Both the position numbers and the translations under genes were made by a program. From positions 3,901,765-3,965,764 of the forward strand of contig NZ_CP084028.1 in assembly GCF_020181595.1 (NCBI RefSeq): 64,000 nt of DNA. The letters run 5' to 3'. Numbering within the stretch: position 1 is the first letter of the stretch; every line of letters starts with the position of its first letter. Positions 33,325-43,917 of this stretch are shown here, piece by piece. The DNA comes from [Mycobacterium] vasticus. Lineage in GTDB: Bacteria; Actinomycetota; Actinomycetes; Mycobacteriales; Mycobacteriaceae. The notes under the pieces are model-generated. The model had not been told where the DNA came from. It was given only the letters and a program-made list of their open reading frames with translations, and did no database searches.

Positions 33325-34496
33325 GCGATCAAGAACTGACCCTGGTCACCGAGGCGCCGGCGAACGGCGGCAGTTGCGTGGCCCGCCATGACGGCCGGGT
33401 GATCTTCGTGCGTTACGCGCTGCCCGGCGAGCGGGTGCGGGCGCGCATCACCGCGCAGCGGGGCTCGTACTGGCACGCCGAGACCATCGAGGTGCTCGAT
33501 CCCGCGGACGGCCGGGTGCCCTCGCTGTGCCCGATCGCCGGGGTGGACGGTGCTGGGTGCTGCGACCTGGCGTTCGCCGACCCGGCGGTGGCGCGCGGAC
33601 TCAAGGGCGAGGTGGTCGCCAACCAGCTGGCCCGGCTCGGCGGGCATCAGTGGCAGGGCGCGGCAGAATCCCTCGGGGACGACGGCGCCACCGGTTGGCG
33701 AAGCCGGGTCCGGTTGGAGGTCGGCGCCGACGGGCGGGCCGGGTTCCACCGCTATCACAGTGATGAGCTGGTCTGTGACCTGCGTTGCGGGCAGCTGCCG
33801 GCCGGGATGATCAAGGGCCTGGCCGAGCAGACCTGGCGGTCAGGCGACCACCTGCACGTGGTGGCCGACGACGACGGCGTCCGGCATGTGGTGAGCACCG
33901 GGCGTGATCATCGACCGCAGGTCATCGAGGGCGACTATCACGCCACCCAGTGGGTCGGGCGGCGCCGCTGGCAGATCCCGGTCACCTCGTTCTGGCAGGC
34001 GCATCGGCGGGCGGCCGCGCTCTACAGCGACCTGGTGGCGCAATGGGCGCAGGCCGAGGCCGGGATGACCGCATGGGACCTCTACGGTGGGGCCGGGATC
34101 TTCGCCGCGGCGCTGGCCGAGGCGGTGGGGGAGTCGGGCAAGGTGATCAGCGCCGACACGTCCCGCGCCGCAACCGGTGCCGCCCGGGTCGCGCTGGCAG
34201 ACCTGCCGCAGATCTCGGTGCGCACCGACTCGGTGCGCCGGGTCTTGGCCGACGCGCAGTCCGGTGCCGATGTCGCCGTGCTGGACCCGCCGCGTGCCGG
34301 GGCCGGGCGCGAGGTGATCGAGGCGCTGGCCGCCGCGGACGTGCCACGCATTGTGCACATCGGTTGTGAGGCGGCCTCGTTCGCCCGCGACATCGGCCTG
34401 TATTGCGGAAGCGGGTATGCCGTGGAGCAGATCCGGGTGTTCGACGCGTTCCCGCTTACCCACCATGTGGAGTGCGTGGCGCTGCTGACCCGCTGA
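33321..34496 (+). CDS. TrmA/RlmD-like class I SAM-dependent RNA methyltransferase
   Basis: A 391-residue enzyme predicted to methylate C5 of uridine in tRNA or rRNA. It has an N-terminal TRAM-like part (GGSCVARHDGRVIFVRYALP), a cysteine group CPIAGVDGAGCCDLAFAD of the kind that holds an Fe-S cluster, SAM motif WDLYGGAGIFAAALAEAVG, the VLDPPRAGAGREV motif, and the catalytic-cysteine segment VHIGCEAASFARDIG. It corresponds to Rv2689c. The start is GTG 33321, overlapping the permease stop by 4 bases (GTGA). The target base is not determinable here. Confidence 0.9.
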   Translation: MSDQELTLVTEAPANGGSCVARHDGRVIFVRYALPGERVRARITAQRGSYWHAETIEVLDPADGRVPSLCPIAGVDGAGCCDLAFADPAVARGLKGEVVANQLARLGGHQWQGAAESLGDDGATGWRSRVRLEVGADGRAGFHRYHSDELVCDLRCGQLPAGMIKGLAEQTWRSGDHLHVVADDDGVRHVVSTGRDHRPQVIEGDYHATQWVGRRRWQIPVTSFWQAHRRAAALYSDLVAQWAQAEAGMTAWDLYGGAGIFAAALAEAVGESGKVISADTSRAATGAARVALADLPQISVRTDSVRRVLADAQSGADVAVLDPPRAGAGREVIEALAAADVPRIVHIGCEAASFARDIGLYCGSGYAVEQIRVFDAFPLTHHVECVALLTR

Positions 34497-34504
34497 CGGG
34501 GCGC

Positions 34505-35794
34505 TCAGCCGAACACGAAGTAGCGCAACCACAGATACAGCGCTGCCAGCGCGACCGAGACCGCGGTGACCACGATGCCCTTGCGGGTGAACTCCCAGAA
34601 CGTGATGGGATTTCCTGCGCGACGGGCGATTCCGAGCATCACCACGTTGGCGCTGGCACCCACCGCGGTGAGGTTGCCGCCGAAGTCGGCCCCGAGCGCC
34701 AGCGCCCACCACAGTGCGTCCGGGTGCAGGTCGTTGGGAAGTGTGGTGCTCAGCTCGGCCACGATCGGAGTCATGGTGGCGACATAGGGGATGTTGTCGA
34801 TGATCCCGGACACCGGTGCAGAGACACCGAGGATTCCCAGCGTGGTCAGTACCGCGTTGCCACCGGTGATGTCGGTGGCGGCCCGGGCCAGGGCGCCGAT
34901 CGCACCGGTGTCCACCAGCGCACCGACCATCACGAACAGGCCGGCGAAGAACAGCAACGTCTCCCACTCGACGCCCGACAGGTAGTCCTCGCGGTCCATC
35001 TTGGAGATCACGATCAGTACGCCGGCTCCCAGCAGTGCGACCACAGACGGTTCCAGGTGCAGTGCCCCGTGACCCAGAAATCCGACGAAAACCGCGGCCA
35101 GCACCACGCCGCACTTGATCAGCAGACCGCGATCGCGGATCGCCTCGCGTTCCTCGAGTGCCATCACGTCGGCGACCCGGTCGGCCTCGACGCCGAACGA
35201 TCCCGGAAACAGCCAACGCAGCATGACGATGAACACGACCAGCACGATGGCCACGATCGGCATCAGGTGAATCAGAAACGCGTTGAATGTCAACCCGGCT
35301 CGGCTGGCGATGATGATGTTGGGCGGATCGCCGACCAGGGTGGCGGCGCCGCCGATGTTGGAGGCGAACACTTCGGCCATCAGAAACGGTGCGGCGCTGA
35401 TGTCGAGGCGGTCGCAGACCAACAGGGTGACCGGGGCGATCAACAGCACGGTGGTGACGTTGTCCAACAGTGCCGAGGCCACCGCGGTCACCAACACCAG
35501 CAGGATCATGATCCGCAGCGGAGAACCGTTGGCGCGCTTGGCAGCCCAGATCGCGATATATTCGAACACCCCGGTCTGGCGGAGCACGCTGACGATGATC
35601 ATCATGCCCAGCAGCAGGAAGATGACGTCCCAGTCGATCCCGGTCGTGTGCGAATAGAAGATGTCGTTGGACGAAATCACGGGCAGGATGACGACGGCAG
35701 CTGCGCCGGTCAGCGCCACCAGGGTCTTGTTGACCCGGTCAGCAGCGATGAACGCGTAGGCGATCAGGAAGACCGCTACCGCGAAATAGGCCAT
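34505..35794 (-). CDS. SLC13/ArsB-type ion permease (Rv2684/Rv2685-like)
   Basis: A 429-residue membrane protein with about 11-12 hydrophobic helices in two similar halves. Family features are [58 protein letters not shown] and, repeated in the second half, [20 protein letters not shown] with [20 protein letters not shown]. These ion-transporter superfamily proteins carry anions such as arsenite or carboxylates; the annotated M. tuberculosis relatives are called arsA/arsB1 without firm proof. It ends the minus-strand pair with the CBS gene, which starts just upstream. Confidence 0.88.
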   Translation of the reverse strand: MAYFAVAVFLIAYAFIAADRVNKTLVALTGAAAVVILPVISSNDIFYSHTTGIDWDVIFLLLGMMIIVSVLRQTGVFEYIAIWAAKRANGSPLRIMILLVLVTAVASALLDNVTTVLLIAPVTLLVCDRLDISAAPFLMAEVFASNIGGAATLVGDPPNIIIASRAGLTFNAFLIHLMPIVAIVLVVFIVMLRWLFPGSFGVEADRVADVMALEEREAIRDRGLLIKCGVVLAAVFVGFLGHGALHLEPSVVALLGAGVLIVISKMDREDYLSGVEWETLLFFAGLFVMVGALVDTGAIGALARAATDITGGNAVLTTLGILGVSAPVSGIIDNIPYVATMTPIVAELSTTLPNDLHPDALWWALALGADFGGNLTAVGASANVVMLGIARRAGNPITFWEFTRKGIVVTAVSVALAALYLWLRYFVFG

Positions 35795-35802
35795 CCGCGG
35801 GG

Positions 35803-36246
35803 TCAGGCCTTCAGCGCTGCGGCCAGCAGACTCGACGCGGTAATCACGCCGTGCAGCTTACCGTCCTTGACGACGGCGACCAGCGGGCTGCGCATCCTGG
35901 CCATGGTGGAGGCGACTTCGATCAGGGTGTCGGCGGCGCCGGCGGACGGCACATCATGCTGGTGTTCAGGCAAAACATCGCGCACCGTCTTGCCGTGCAG
36001 TTTCTCGGCGACCCGATCGGCCGCGGTCTCGCTGAGCACCCCGGCCAGCGACGGATCGTCCTGCACGTAGCCCGGCACGATGAAGCGCACTACCTGGGAG
36101 GCCGGCAGTACCGCGTAGGGCTTGCCCGCGGAGTCCGTGACGACAAGGCCGGGCAACCGGTGTTGGGCCAACAACCTGGCCGCGTCCAAGGCGTCGGAGT
36201 CGATGGTCACCACGGGGAATTCCTCGGCGATCTCCTCAGCGTGCAT
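35803..36246 (-). CDS. Tandem CBS-domain protein (Rv2683-like)
   Basis: A 147-residue protein made of two CBS motifs: [20 protein letters not shown] with [19 protein letters not shown], and [20 protein letters not shown] with [23 protein letters not shown] pairs bind adenine nucleotides and regulate partner proteins. It lies 8 bases upstream of the SLC13/ArsB permease on the same strand, so it probably senses energy state for that permease; this is inference. It is divergent from dxs. Confidence 0.87.
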   Translation of the reverse strand: MHAEEIAEEFPVVTIDSDALDAARLLAQHRLPGLVVTDSAGKPYAVLPASQVVRFIVPGYVQDDPSLAGVLSETAADRVAEKLHGKTVRDVLPEHQHDVPSAGAADTLIEVASTMARMRSPLVAVVKDGKLHGVITASSLLAAALKA

Positions 36247-36281
36247 ATGACGACCATACGGTGAGCACCTCTGGTCATGCG

Positions 36282-36287
36282 TAGACT
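36282..36287 (+). promoter_or_regulatory. -10 box TAGACT upstream of dxs
   Basis: TAGACT ends 6 bases before ATG 36294 and no ribosome binding site precedes the ATG. The layout suggests leaderless transcription of dxs. Confidence 0.4.
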
Positions 36288-36293
36288 GGCCGG

Positions 36294-38219
36294 ATGCTTG
36301 AAGGGATCCGCGGCCCCGCCGATCTGCAGCACCTCTCGCAGGAGCAACTGACCGATCTGGCAGCCGAGATCCGGGAGTTCCTGATCCACAAGGTCGCCGC
36401 GACCGGCGGGCATCTGGGGCCCAATCTGGGTGTGGTGGAGCTGACGCTGGCGCTGCACCGGGTGTTCGACTCGCCGCACGACCCGATCGTCTTCGACACC
36501 GGGCACCAGGCCTATGTGCACAAGATGCTCACCGGGCGCGCCCCGGACTTCGGCACCCTGCGCAAGAAGGGCGGGCTGTCGGGGTATCCCTCGCGCGCCG
36601 AGAGTGATCACGACTGGGTGGAATCCAGCCACGCCAGCTCCGCGCTGTCCTATGCCGACGGACTGGCCAAGGCCTTCGAGCTGACCGGGCACCGCAACCG
36701 GCACGTCGTCGCCGTCGTCGGCGACGGGGCACTGACCGGCGGCATGTGCTGGGAGGCGCTGAACAACATCGCGGCGGGCCGCCGGCCGGTGGTGGTGGTG
36801 GTCAACGACAACGGCCGCAGCTACGCACCCACCATCGGAGGCTTCGCCGACCACCTGGCCGCGTTGCGGCTGCAGCCCGCCTACGAGCGGCTGCTGGAGC
36901 GGGGCCGCTCTGCGGTGCGTGGCATGCCGGTGGTCGGGGAGTTGGGCTACCAGGTGATCCACAGCGTCAAGGCGGGCCTCAAGGACGCGCTGGCACCGCA
37001 GGCGCTCTTCACCGACCTGGGCCTGAAGTATCTGGGCCCGATCGACGGTCACGACGAGGCCGCCGTGGAGTCCGCGCTGCGGCGTGCACGCGGTTTCGGC
37101 GGGCCGGTGATCGTGCACGTGGTCACCCGCAAGGGCAAGGGCTACGGCCCCGCCGAGAACGACGAGGCCGAGCAGATGCACGCCTGCGGCGTGATTGACC
37201 CGCTCACCGGCTACGCCACCGAAACCTCGGGACGTGGCTGGACGTCGGTGTTCTCCGACGCGCTCATCGAGTACGGCGCCAAGCGCCGCGACGTCGTCGC
37301 GATCACCGCTGCGATGCCCGGTCCCACCGGGCTTGCGGCATTCGGCCAGCGCTTTCCGGACCGGATGTTCGACGTCGGGATCGCCGAGCAGCATGCGGTC
37401 ACCTCGGCGGCCGGCCTGGCCATGGGCGGCCTGCACCCGGTGGTGGCGGTGTACTCGACGTTCCTCAACCGTGCGTTCGATCAGGTGATGATGGACGTGG
37501 CGCTGCACAGGCTGCCGGTCACGCTGGTGCTGGATCGCTCCGGGGTCACCGGGCCCGACGGCGCCAGCCACAACGGTATGTGGGACCTGTCGATTCTGGG
37601 CATCGTGCCGGGCATGCGGGTGGCCGCGCCCCGTGACGGTTCCCGATTGCGCGAGGAACTGGCCGAGGCGCTGGATGTCAACGACGGACCCACCGCGCTG
37701 CGGTTCCCCAAAGGCGATGTGGGCGAGGACATTCCCGCCGTCGAGCGGCGTGGCGGGGTGGATGTGCTCGCGGTACCGGCCGACGAGTTGCCCGCCGATG
37801 TGCTGCTGGTAGCGGTCGGTGCGTTCGCGCCGATGGCGCTGGCGGTCGCCAAGCGGCTGCGCAACCAGGGGATCGGCGTGACGGTGATCGACCCGCGTTG
37901 GGTGCTGCCGGTGCCCGCGGTGATCACCGAGCTGGCCGCCGCCCACAAATTGGTGGTCACCTGCGAGGACAACGGGGTCGCCGGTGGCGTCGGCTCGGCG
38001 GTGTCGGCGGTGCTGCGGGCCTCCGATATCGACGTCCCGTGCCGCGATATCGCTCTGCCGCAACGTTTCTACGACCATGCCTCGCGGGGCGAGCTGTTGG
38101 CCGAGGTCGGCCTGACCGCGCAGGACGTCGCCCGTCAGGTCACCGGCTGGGTGGCGGCGATGAGCGCCTGCAACTGCATCGAAGAGGCCAGCGAGCACCT
38201 CGACGAACACCGCGAGTAG
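36294..38219 (+). CDS. dxs: 1-deoxy-D-xylulose-5-phosphate synthase
   Basis: A 641-residue thiamine-diphosphate enzyme joining pyruvate and glyceraldehyde 3-phosphate, the first step of the MEP pathway to isoprenoids (needed here for decaprenyl phosphate and menaquinone). [18 protein letters not shown] gives His40; the ThDP/Mg motif is GDGALTGG at 143-150 with the following Asn; the transketolase middle domain has [17 protein letters not shown] with its Glu; and a C-terminal domain completes the fold. Full length. In M. tuberculosis dxs1 has the same neighbours. A long open frame on the opposite strand is a codon-bias artefact. Confidence 0.97.
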   Translation: MLEGIRGPADLQHLSQEQLTDLAAEIREFLIHKVAATGGHLGPNLGVVELTLALHRVFDSPHDPIVFDTGHQAYVHKMLTGRAPDFGTLRKKGGLSGYPSRAESDHDWVESSHASSALSYADGLAKAFELTGHRNRHVVAVVGDGALTGGMCWEALNNIAAGRRPVVVVVNDNGRSYAPTIGGFADHLAALRLQPAYERLLERGRSAVRGMPVVGELGYQVIHSVKAGLKDALAPQALFTDLGLKYLGPIDGHDEAAVESALRRARGFGGPVIVHVVTRKGKGYGPAENDEAEQMHACGVIDPLTGYATETSGRGWTSVFSDALIEYGAKRRDVVAITAAMPGPTGLAAFGQRFPDRMFDVGIAEQHAVTSAAGLAMGGLHPVVAVYSTFLNRAFDQVMMDVALHRLPVTLVLDRSGVTGPDGASHNGMWDLSILGIVPGMRVAAPRDGSRLREELAEALDVNDGPTALRFPKGDVGEDIPAVERRGGVDVLAVPADELPADVLLVAVGAFAPMALAVAKRLRNQGIGVTVIDPRWVLPVPAVITELAAAHKLVVTCEDNGVAGGVGSAVSAVLRASDIDVPCRDIALPQRFYDHASRGELLAEVGLTAQDVARQVTGWVAAMSACNCIEEASEHLDEHRE

Positions 38220-38232
38220 GTCGCCGGTCCCG

Positions 38233-38640
38233 TTAGGTGATGGGCGGCCAGATCTTGTCGAACAACCACGCGAACACGAACGTGTAGACGAGGAAGAACA
38301 CCAGCAGGCCGACCTCGAGGCTGAACGCCTGCATCAGTGAAACCCGCAGTGTCGCCGCCACGATCGGCAACAACAGCACGACCAGCCCACCTTCGAAGCC
38401 GACGGCGTGCACCATCCTCCGGAGCACCGTGCGGGTTTGCGAAACCTGGCGTCGCTCCCACATCTCGAACAGGGTGGTCCAGACGTAGTTCCACACCACC
38501 GCGACCGTGGATGCCGCCACGGCCACGACTCCAGAGCTGCCGCCGCCGAATCCGAGAACGACAAGGCCCCCGGTGGTGAGTGCAACAGCGATCAGCTCGT
38601 AGCTGATGACGTAGATGATCCGGCGAAAAGCAGGTGACAC
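38233..38640 (-). CDS. PACE-family efflux transporter
   Basis: A 135-residue protein with four hydrophobic helices arranged as two bacterial transmembrane pairs, the layout of PACE (AceI-like) efflux proteins, which expel biocides such as chlorhexidine or short diamines. Hallmarks are RRIIYVISYELIAVALTTGG at the start, WNYVWTTLFEMWERR closing pair one, and HAVGFEGGLVVLLLPIVAAT with FFLVYTFVFAWLFDKIWPP in pair two. It begins one base after the rnd stop, so it is cotranscribed with RNase D. I do not recall this gene at the corresponding M. tuberculosis position, so it may be an insertion into the conserved order. Confidence 0.85.
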   Translation of the reverse strand: MSPAFRRIIYVISYELIAVALTTGGLVVLGFGGGSSGVVAVAASTVAVVWNYVWTTLFEMWERRQVSQTRTVLRRMVHAVGFEGGLVVLLLPIVAATLRVSLMQAFSLEVGLLVFFLVYTFVFAWLFDKIWPPIT

Positions 38641-39900
38641 TCAACTGCCGCCGAGAGCCTGGGCCAGCACCGGCACGGCCAGCTCACGCTGCCATTCCCG
38701 CGCGCCGCCGTCGATCAGGAACGCCTCGATCACGGCCGCGGCGTCGCCGGTCGGGGGTTTCCAGTCCCAGCACAGGCGGCGCACCAGGTCGGGGGTGAGC
38801 AGGTTCTCGGTCGGCACCGTCACCTGTTCGGACAGTTCGCCCAGCGCCAGGCGGGCGGCCTCCAGCCGGGCGGCGGCCTCGGGTTTGCGCCGTGACCAGC
38901 GCGATGCCGGCGGGGGACCGGTGTTGGACTCGACGGCCTCCGGCGGATCCGGATTGTCACGGGCGGCGGCCAGCGCCCCCAGCCAGGTGGCTGCGCTGCG
39001 CCGCTGCTTGGGCCCGCTGAACACCGGCAGCGCGATCAGGTCCTCCACCGTGGTGGGGTTGGCCATGGCGGCGGCGACGATCGCCGAGTCGGGCAGGATG
39101 CGCCCGGGCGCGATATCGCGGCGCTGGGCGATCTGGTCGCGTACCAGCCAGAGCTCGCGCACCGCTGCCAGGCCGCGCTGGTCACGCACCTTGTGGATTC
39201 CCGACGTGCGGCGCCACCGGTCGCGCCGGGTCGACGTGGCGATGTCGGTGACCCGAAGATGATTGAATTCCTGTGCCGCCCAGTCGGTTTTACCCTGATT
39301 CGTCAGCACCTCGGCAATCGCATGACGCAGTTCGATGAGCACCTCGACGTCCAGTGCGGCGTAGTTGAGCCAGTCTTGGGGAAGCGGGCGTTTCGACCAG
39401 TCGGCAGCACCGTGGCCCTTGGCCAGACCCAGCCCCAGCAGGCGCTGCACCATCGCGGCGAGGTTGACCCGGTCGAAACCGGCCAGTCGCCCGGCCAGTT
39501 CGGTGTCGTAGAGCGCCTTGGGCCACATGCCGACGTCGGACAGGCAGGCCAGATCCTGGTCGGCGGCGTGCAGAATCCATTCGTCGTCGTCGAGCACCTC
39601 GGCGACCGGGCGCAGCAGTGCCGCCGGGTCCTCGCCGGCGTCGACCGGGTCGATCAGTACGGTGCCGGCGCCGGCACGCCGAATCTGGATCAGGTAGGCC
39701 CGATTCGAGTAGCGGAACCCAGATGCCCGCTCGGCGTCCACCGCGAACGGGCCCCGGCCACCGGCCAGCAGGTCGGCGGCGGCGCGGATCTGCGCCGGCG
39801 TGACCGACACCTCCGGTACCCCGTCGGCCGGACATTGCAGCGGCGTCGGCTCGGGCTCCTCGGGCTCCTCGGGTGCCGGTTCGGTGATCTGCTCTGACAT
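38641..39900 (-). CDS. rnd: Ribonuclease D-like 3'-5' exonuclease (Rv2681-like)
   Basis: A 419-residue exoribonuclease of the DEDD family. Exo I is GPFAVDAERASGFRYSNRAY (Asp and Glu), Exo II is WILHAADQDLACL, and Exo III lies in WLNYAALDVEVLIELRHAI (Tyr and Asp). An HRDC domain follows (VRELWLVRDQIAQRRDIAPG with later repeats). It trims RNA 3' ends. The N-terminal 30 residues are acidic and Pro-rich. The DUF3000 gene starts just upstream on the same strand, and the PACE gene follows at once. Confidence 0.92.
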   Translation of the reverse strand: MSEQITEPAPEEPEEPEPTPLQCPADGVPEVSVTPAQIRAAADLLAGGRGPFAVDAERASGFRYSNRAYLIQIRRAGAGTVLIDPVDAGEDPAALLRPVAEVLDDDEWILHAADQDLACLSDVGMWPKALYDTELAGRLAGFDRVNLAAMVQRLLGLGLAKGHGAADWSKRPLPQDWLNYAALDVEVLIELRHAIAEVLTNQGKTDWAAQEFNHLRVTDIATSTRRDRWRRTSGIHKVRDQRGLAAVRELWLVRDQIAQRRDIAPGRILPDSAIVAAAMANPTTVEDLIALPVFSGPKQRRSAATWLGALAAARDNPDPPEAVESNTGPPPASRWSRRKPEAAARLEAARLALGELSEQVTVPTENLLTPDLVRRLCWDWKPPTGDAAAVIEAFLIDGGAREWQRELAVPVLAQALGGS

Positions 39901-39901
39901 C

Positions 39902-40483
39902 TCAGACGCGGGTTCGCGAGCTCAGGTCGGTGATCCCGACCGGTGGCAGGCCCGCGGCGTGTTCGAGGACTTCGCAGAACGCCTGCACGTGCGTCCCCAG
40001 TTCTGGGGTGGTCGCCGTCCAGGACGCCCGCAGCTCCAGCTGGTGCCCGCGGGGCGGGCCGGAGATGTCGCCGTAGCGCACCGAGGTGGTCGCGGTGACG
40101 GTGCCGCCCAGCGCGGTGACGTGCTCGGTGCGGGACCCCAACGCCTCGACCAGCCAGCTCCATGCCACTTCGGGCAACAGTGGATCGATCGCCTCGTTGT
40201 GGTCCAGGTCGGCCTGGATGAACGCCACCAGCCGCATGGTGCCATCCCAGGCGTCGGTGCCGTCGGGGTCGTAGAGCAGGATCAGCCGGCCGAACGCGTC
40301 GCCGTCGGAGTTCTCCGGGATGAGGTCGGTCTCGGGGTGCTTGACCTCGGCGCCCAGTGCGTAGCTGTAGGGCGCCAGCCGCTGGGGCGGACGGATCGGG
40401 CCCAGTTCGATCTCGGACCGCACCGTCGCCGCGTGCATGGTCGCCACCGCTTCACGAAAGGGGGCAGGCTCGGCTGATGTCAC
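39902..40483 (-). CDS. DUF3000 protein (Rv2680-like)
   Basis: A 193-residue actinobacterial protein of unknown function. Family segments are IRPPQRLAPYSYALGAEV, GRLILLYDPDGTDAWDGTMR and RLVAFIQADLDHNEAIDP. It has no membrane segment or signal peptide. It is first of the DUF3000-rnd-PACE series, 1 base before rnd, and this DUF3000-rnd pairing is conserved in mycobacteria. Confidence 0.88.
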   Translation of the reverse strand: MTSAEPAPFREAVATMHAATVRSEIELGPIRPPQRLAPYSYALGAEVKHPETDLIPENSDGDAFGRLILLYDPDGTDAWDGTMRLVAFIQADLDHNEAIDPLLPEVAWSWLVEALGSRTEHVTALGGTVTATTSVRYGDISGPPRGHQLELRASWTATTPELGTHVQAFCEVLEHAAGLPPVGITDLSSRTRV

Positions 40484-40772
40484 GGATGCCGCTCCTTTAA
40501 CTCATCGCTGTGTGTCGCATTGACAGCCAGCGGCCGACCCCCAGATGCTGATGCGCACCGCAGCGCCGCGGGTCGCCTGACCTCACGCTAACCCCCGGCG
40601 CCTGTCGGTGTGAACAGGCGCGCCGACTGTCACCGTCGGTTCGGCGAGGCTCGCCGGAGTTGGCCCGGAGGGACGGCGGAGGCGAGGGGAGGCCGGGACC
40701 GCGGTCATCGAACGCCGCATCAAAACCGGCACCGTACCGCCTGCCCGGGCAGGCATGGCAGCATTGAGCACG
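40484..40772. other. 289-base divergent gap between the DUF3000 gene and hemE
   Basis: In M. tuberculosis an enoyl-CoA hydratase gene (echA15) is, from memory, located between these genes. Here no crotonase-like sequence is seen. Promoters for both neighbours must lie here; none is clear enough to mark. Confidence 0.4.
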
Positions 40773-41822
40773 ATGAGTGCCCGTCGTGAACTGCCCGATT
40801 CCCCCTACCTCAACGCCGCCACCGGCCGGACACCGAGCCGTGTTCCGGTGTGGATGATGCGGCAGGCCGGCAGGTCCCTCCCGGAATATCGGGCGTTGCG
40901 CGCACAGCACAGCATGCTGTCGGCCTGCTTCGATCCCGAGCTGGTCTGTGAGATCACCCTGCAGCCGGTGCGCCGGCACGACGTCGACGCCGCCATCCTG
41001 TTCTCCGACATCGTGGTCCCGCTGCGCGCAGCTGGGGTGGACCTGGACATCGTTCCTGACGTCGGACCCGTGATCGCCGACCCGGTACGCACCGCCGCCG
41101 ACATCGCCGGGCTCCCGCCGCTGGAGCCCCAGCGGGTGACCGCGGTTGCCGAAGCGGTGTCGTTGCTGGTGGCGGCTCTCGGTGAAGTGCCGCTGATCGG
41201 CTTCGCAGGGGCGCCGTTCACCCTGGCGTCCTACCTGGTCGAGGGTGGGCCGAGCCGGACCCATGCCCGCACCAAGGCGATGATGCTGGCCGACCCCCAC
41301 AGCTGGCACGAATTGATGACCCGGCTCACCGACCTGACCATCGCGTTTCTAACCGTGCAACTCGACCACGGCGTGGACGCCATCCAACTGTTCGACTCCT
41401 GGGCCGGAACCCTGTCGCTGGCCGACTACCGCGCCTTCGTGCTGCCACACAGCTCCCGGGTGTTCGCCACGCTCGCCGACCGGGATGTGCCGATGACGCA
41501 CTTCGGGGTCCAGACCGCCGAGCTGCTCGGGGCCATGGCAGAAGCCGGTGCCACCGTGGTCGGGGTGGACTGGCGCACGTCGCTGACCGCTGCCGCCGCC
41601 CGGGTCGGCGCCGGCACCGCACTGCAGGGCAACCTCGACCCGGCCGTGCTGCTGGCGGGCTGGCCGGTGGTCGAGCGGGCCGCCCGCGCAGTCGTCGACG
41701 ACGGCCGGGCCGCGGTCGCCGCCGGAGCCCGCGGGCACGTGTTCAACCTCGGGCACGGCGTGCTGCCAGACTCCGACCCCGGCATCCTCACCGATCTGGT
41801 CTCGTTGGTCCATACGTTGTGA
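40773..41822 (+). CDS. hemE: Uroporphyrinogen decarboxylase
   Basis: A 349-residue enzyme removing four carboxyl groups from uroporphyrinogen III to give coproporphyrinogen III. The signature [19 protein letters not shown] lies near the N-terminus, with [20 protein letters not shown] (catalytic Asp), [29 protein letters not shown] and the late [16 protein letters not shown] 40773 matches the usual mycobacterial start (MSxRRxLPxSPYL); ATG 40755 is in frame but less likely. Its stop overlaps hemY (GTGA), starting a hemE-hemY-hemQ-methyltransferase operon. Confidence 0.95.
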   Translation: MSARRELPDSPYLNAATGRTPSRVPVWMMRQAGRSLPEYRALRAQHSMLSACFDPELVCEITLQPVRRHDVDAAILFSDIVVPLRAAGVDLDIVPDVGPVIADPVRTAADIAGLPPLEPQRVTAVAEAVSLLVAALGEVPLIGFAGAPFTLASYLVEGGPSRTHARTKAMMLADPHSWHELMTRLTDLTIAFLTVQLDHGVDAIQLFDSWAGTLSLADYRAFVLPHSSRVFATLADRDVPMTHFGVQTAELLGAMAEAGATVVGVDWRTSLTAAAARVGAGTALQGNLDPAVLLAGWPVVERAARAVVDDGRAAVAAGARGHVFNLGHGVLPDSDPGILTDLVSLVHTL

Positions 41823-43180
41823 CAGCTTCGTATTGCGTTGTCGGAGGCGGTATCTCCGGTTTGGCCGCCGCCCACCGGCTGCGTGCGACGCTCGGTGGCG
41901 CCGTCGACATCACCGTCTTCGAGCCGGCTGAGCGGCTCGGCGGGGTGCTGCGCACGGAGAGCCTCGGTGGCATCCCGATGGACGTCGGTGCCGAGGCGTT
42001 CATCGCGCGCCGACCCGAAGTGCCCGCTCTGTTGGCGGAGCTGGGCCTGGCCGATCGGCAGCGCAGCACCACCGGGGTACGGCCACTGCTCTACAGCGGC
42101 CGGCGGCTGCATCCGTTGCCGCCGGGCACGCTGAGCGGCATTCCGTCGTCGCCGGGATCGATGGCCGGCCTGGTCGACGCCGAGACGCTGGAACGCATCG
42201 CCGGTGAACCGGCCCGGCCGCTGGCGTTCGAACCGGGCAGCGACCCGGCGCTGGGTGCGCTGGTGGCCGACCGGTTCGGCGAGCAGGTGGTGGCCCACTC
42301 GGTCGATCCGTTGATAGGCGGGGTGTACGCGGGATCGGCGGCCACCGTCGGGCTGCGCTCGGCGGTGCCCGGCCTGGCCACCGCGCTGGACGCCGGCGCC
42401 CCCAACCTCACCGAGGCGGTGCGGCGGGCCCTGCCGGCGACCAGCAGCGCACCGGTGTTCGGCGCCATCGACGGTGGTTACCAGGTGCTGATCGACGCCC
42501 TGGCGCGCAGCAGCGGACTGCGTTGGATCCAGTCGGCGGTGACGCAGATCGACCCGGTCGGCGACGGCTGGCAGCTACGCGATTCGGCCGGCGGCGTCCA
42601 TCGTGCCGACCGGGTGGTGATGGCCGTGCCGGCCCATGTGCTGGCACGGGTCGCGACCGGGTTCGCGCCCGTCGCCGCGGCAGCGGCCAGCCGGATCGAC
42701 CATGCGTCATCGGTGGTCGTCGCGATGGCGGTGCCCGCCGGGGCGGCGTTACCGGACAACTCCGGGGTGCTGGTCGCCACCGGGGAGCGGTTACACGCCA
42801 AGGCGATGACCCTGACCTCGCGCAAATGGGGCAGCCGGGGCCACGGCGGCAAGGTGGAGTTGCTGCGGCTGTCGTTCGGCCGGTTCGGCGACTCCCGCAT
42901 CCGGGCCTCTGACGGCCAGCTGGTCACCTGGTCGGTGCAGGACATCGAAGCCGTCTTCGGGGTCGTGGTGGATCCGGTCGAGGTGCGGGTGCAGCGCTGG
43001 TCTGCGGCGATGCCGCAATACCGGTCCGGGCATGCGGCGCTGGCCACCACGCTGCGGGCCGGACTGCCTCCGACGGTGGCCGTGGCGGGAAACTTCCTGG
43101 ACGGTATCGGGGTGCCGGCGTGCATCGCGGCGGCCGATCGGGCGGTGGCGGCCGTGATCAGTGCCACCCCGGCGCCCTAG
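41819..43180 (+). CDS. hemY: Coproporphyrinogen III oxidase, HemY type (CgoX)
   Basis: A 453-residue FAD enzyme. [17 protein letters not shown] is the FAD dinucleotide motif, followed by [10 protein letters not shown]; the C-terminal FAD clamp is [20 protein letters not shown]. Long annotated as protoporphyrinogen oxidase (HemG/HemY), in actinobacteria with HemQ it oxidises coproporphyrinogen III to coproporphyrin III. It starts at the GTG overlapping the hemE stop and lies 36 bases before hemQ, so the coproporphyrin-dependent haem route is encoded together. Confidence 0.93.
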   Translation: MTASYCVVGGGISGLAAAHRLRATLGGAVDITVFEPAERLGGVLRTESLGGIPMDVGAEAFIARRPEVPALLAELGLADRQRSTTGVRPLLYSGRRLHPLPPGTLSGIPSSPGSMAGLVDAETLERIAGEPARPLAFEPGSDPALGALVADRFGEQVVAHSVDPLIGGVYAGSAATVGLRSAVPGLATALDAGAPNLTEAVRRALPATSSAPVFGAIDGGYQVLIDALARSSGLRWIQSAVTQIDPVGDGWQLRDSAGGVHRADRVVMAVPAHVLARVATGFAPVAAAAASRIDHASSVVVAMAVPAGAALPDNSGVLVATGERLHAKAMTLTSRKWGSRGHGGKVELLRLSFGRFGDSRIRASDGQLVTWSVQDIEAVFGVVVDPVEVRVQRWSAAMPQYRSGHAALATTLRAGLPPTVAVAGNFLDGIGVPACIAAADRAVAAVISATPAP

Positions 43181-43215
43181 AGCCTTTTACGACGACCCGT
43201 GGCAGCATATGGGCC

Positions 43216-43917
43216 ATGGCGCACCTCGATTATGACAAGTTGAATTCCACCATCCGCTACGTGATGTTCTCGGTGTTCTCGGTTCGTCCTGGAGTGCTCG
43301 ATGACGGGGCGATCAGCCGCTCCGAGGTGGCCGACCAGGCCGCTACCTTCCTCAAACAGCAGGAGGAGCGCGGCGTGGTGGTCCGCGGTGTCTATGACAT
43401 CGCGGGCATGCGTGCCGACGCGGATTTCCTGATCTGGACCCATGCCGAGCGGGTCGAGGACCTGCAGGCGGCCTACTCCGAATTCCGGCGCACCGCGCTG
43501 GGCCGGGCCAGCAGCCCGGTCTGGAGCAACGTCGGGCTGCACCGGCCTGCGGAGTTCAACAAGAGTCACGTCCCGGCGTTCATCGCCGGTGAACCGGCGG
43601 GTGCCTACCTGTGCCTGTACCCCTTCGTGCGCTCGCACGAGTGGTATGTCCTGCCCGAAGAGGACCGCCGCCGGATGCTGCATGAGCACGGGATGGCCGC
43701 CCGGCCGTACAAGGAGGTCCGCGCCAACACCGTGCCCGCGTTCGCACTCGGGGACTACGAGTGGTTGCTCGCCTTCGAGGCGCCCGAACTGCACAGCATC
43801 GTCGACCTGATGCGCGACCTGCGCAACACCGAGGCCCGCCTGCACGCCCGCGAGGAGACCCCGTTCTTCACCGGCCCGCGAGTTGAGATCGAGCAGCTGG
43901 TCGCCTCCCTGCCATGA
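43216..43917 (+). CDS. hemQ: Coproheme decarboxylase HemQ (chlorite dismutase family)
   Basis: A 233-residue member of the chlorite dismutase family that turns coproheme into haem b in the terminal step. Conserved pieces are [40 protein letters not shown] with Tyr and Lys contacts, [20 protein letters not shown] and [14 protein letters not shown] [23 protein letters not shown] 43216 begins [10 protein letters not shown], as in relatives. The Arg typical of true chlorite dismutases was not sought in detail; the haem operon context settles the role. Its stop overlaps the methyltransferase start. Confidence 0.95.
   Translation: MAHLDYDKLNSTIRYVMFSVFSVRPGVLDDGAISRSEVADQAATFLKQQEERGVVVRGVYDIAGMRADADFLIWTHAERVEDLQAAYSEFRRTALGRASSPVWSNVGLHRPAEFNKSHVPAFIAGEPAGAYLCLYPFVRSHEWYVLPEEDRRRMLHEHGMAARPYKEVRANTVPAFALGDYEWLLAFEAPELHSIVDLMRDLRNTEARLHAREETPFFTGPRVEIEQLVASLP

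Noticed and set aside
34403..36070. A 555-codon plus-strand frame antisense to the SLC13/ArsB permease and CBS gene
   Set aside because: Low-complexity Asp/His/Gln-rich translation; the opposite strand gives clear membrane and CBS proteins.
36207..38210. A 667-codon open frame antisense to dxs
   Set aside because: Composition is His/Arg/Gln-rich with no domain sense; it mirrors the codon bias of dxs in GC-rich DNA.
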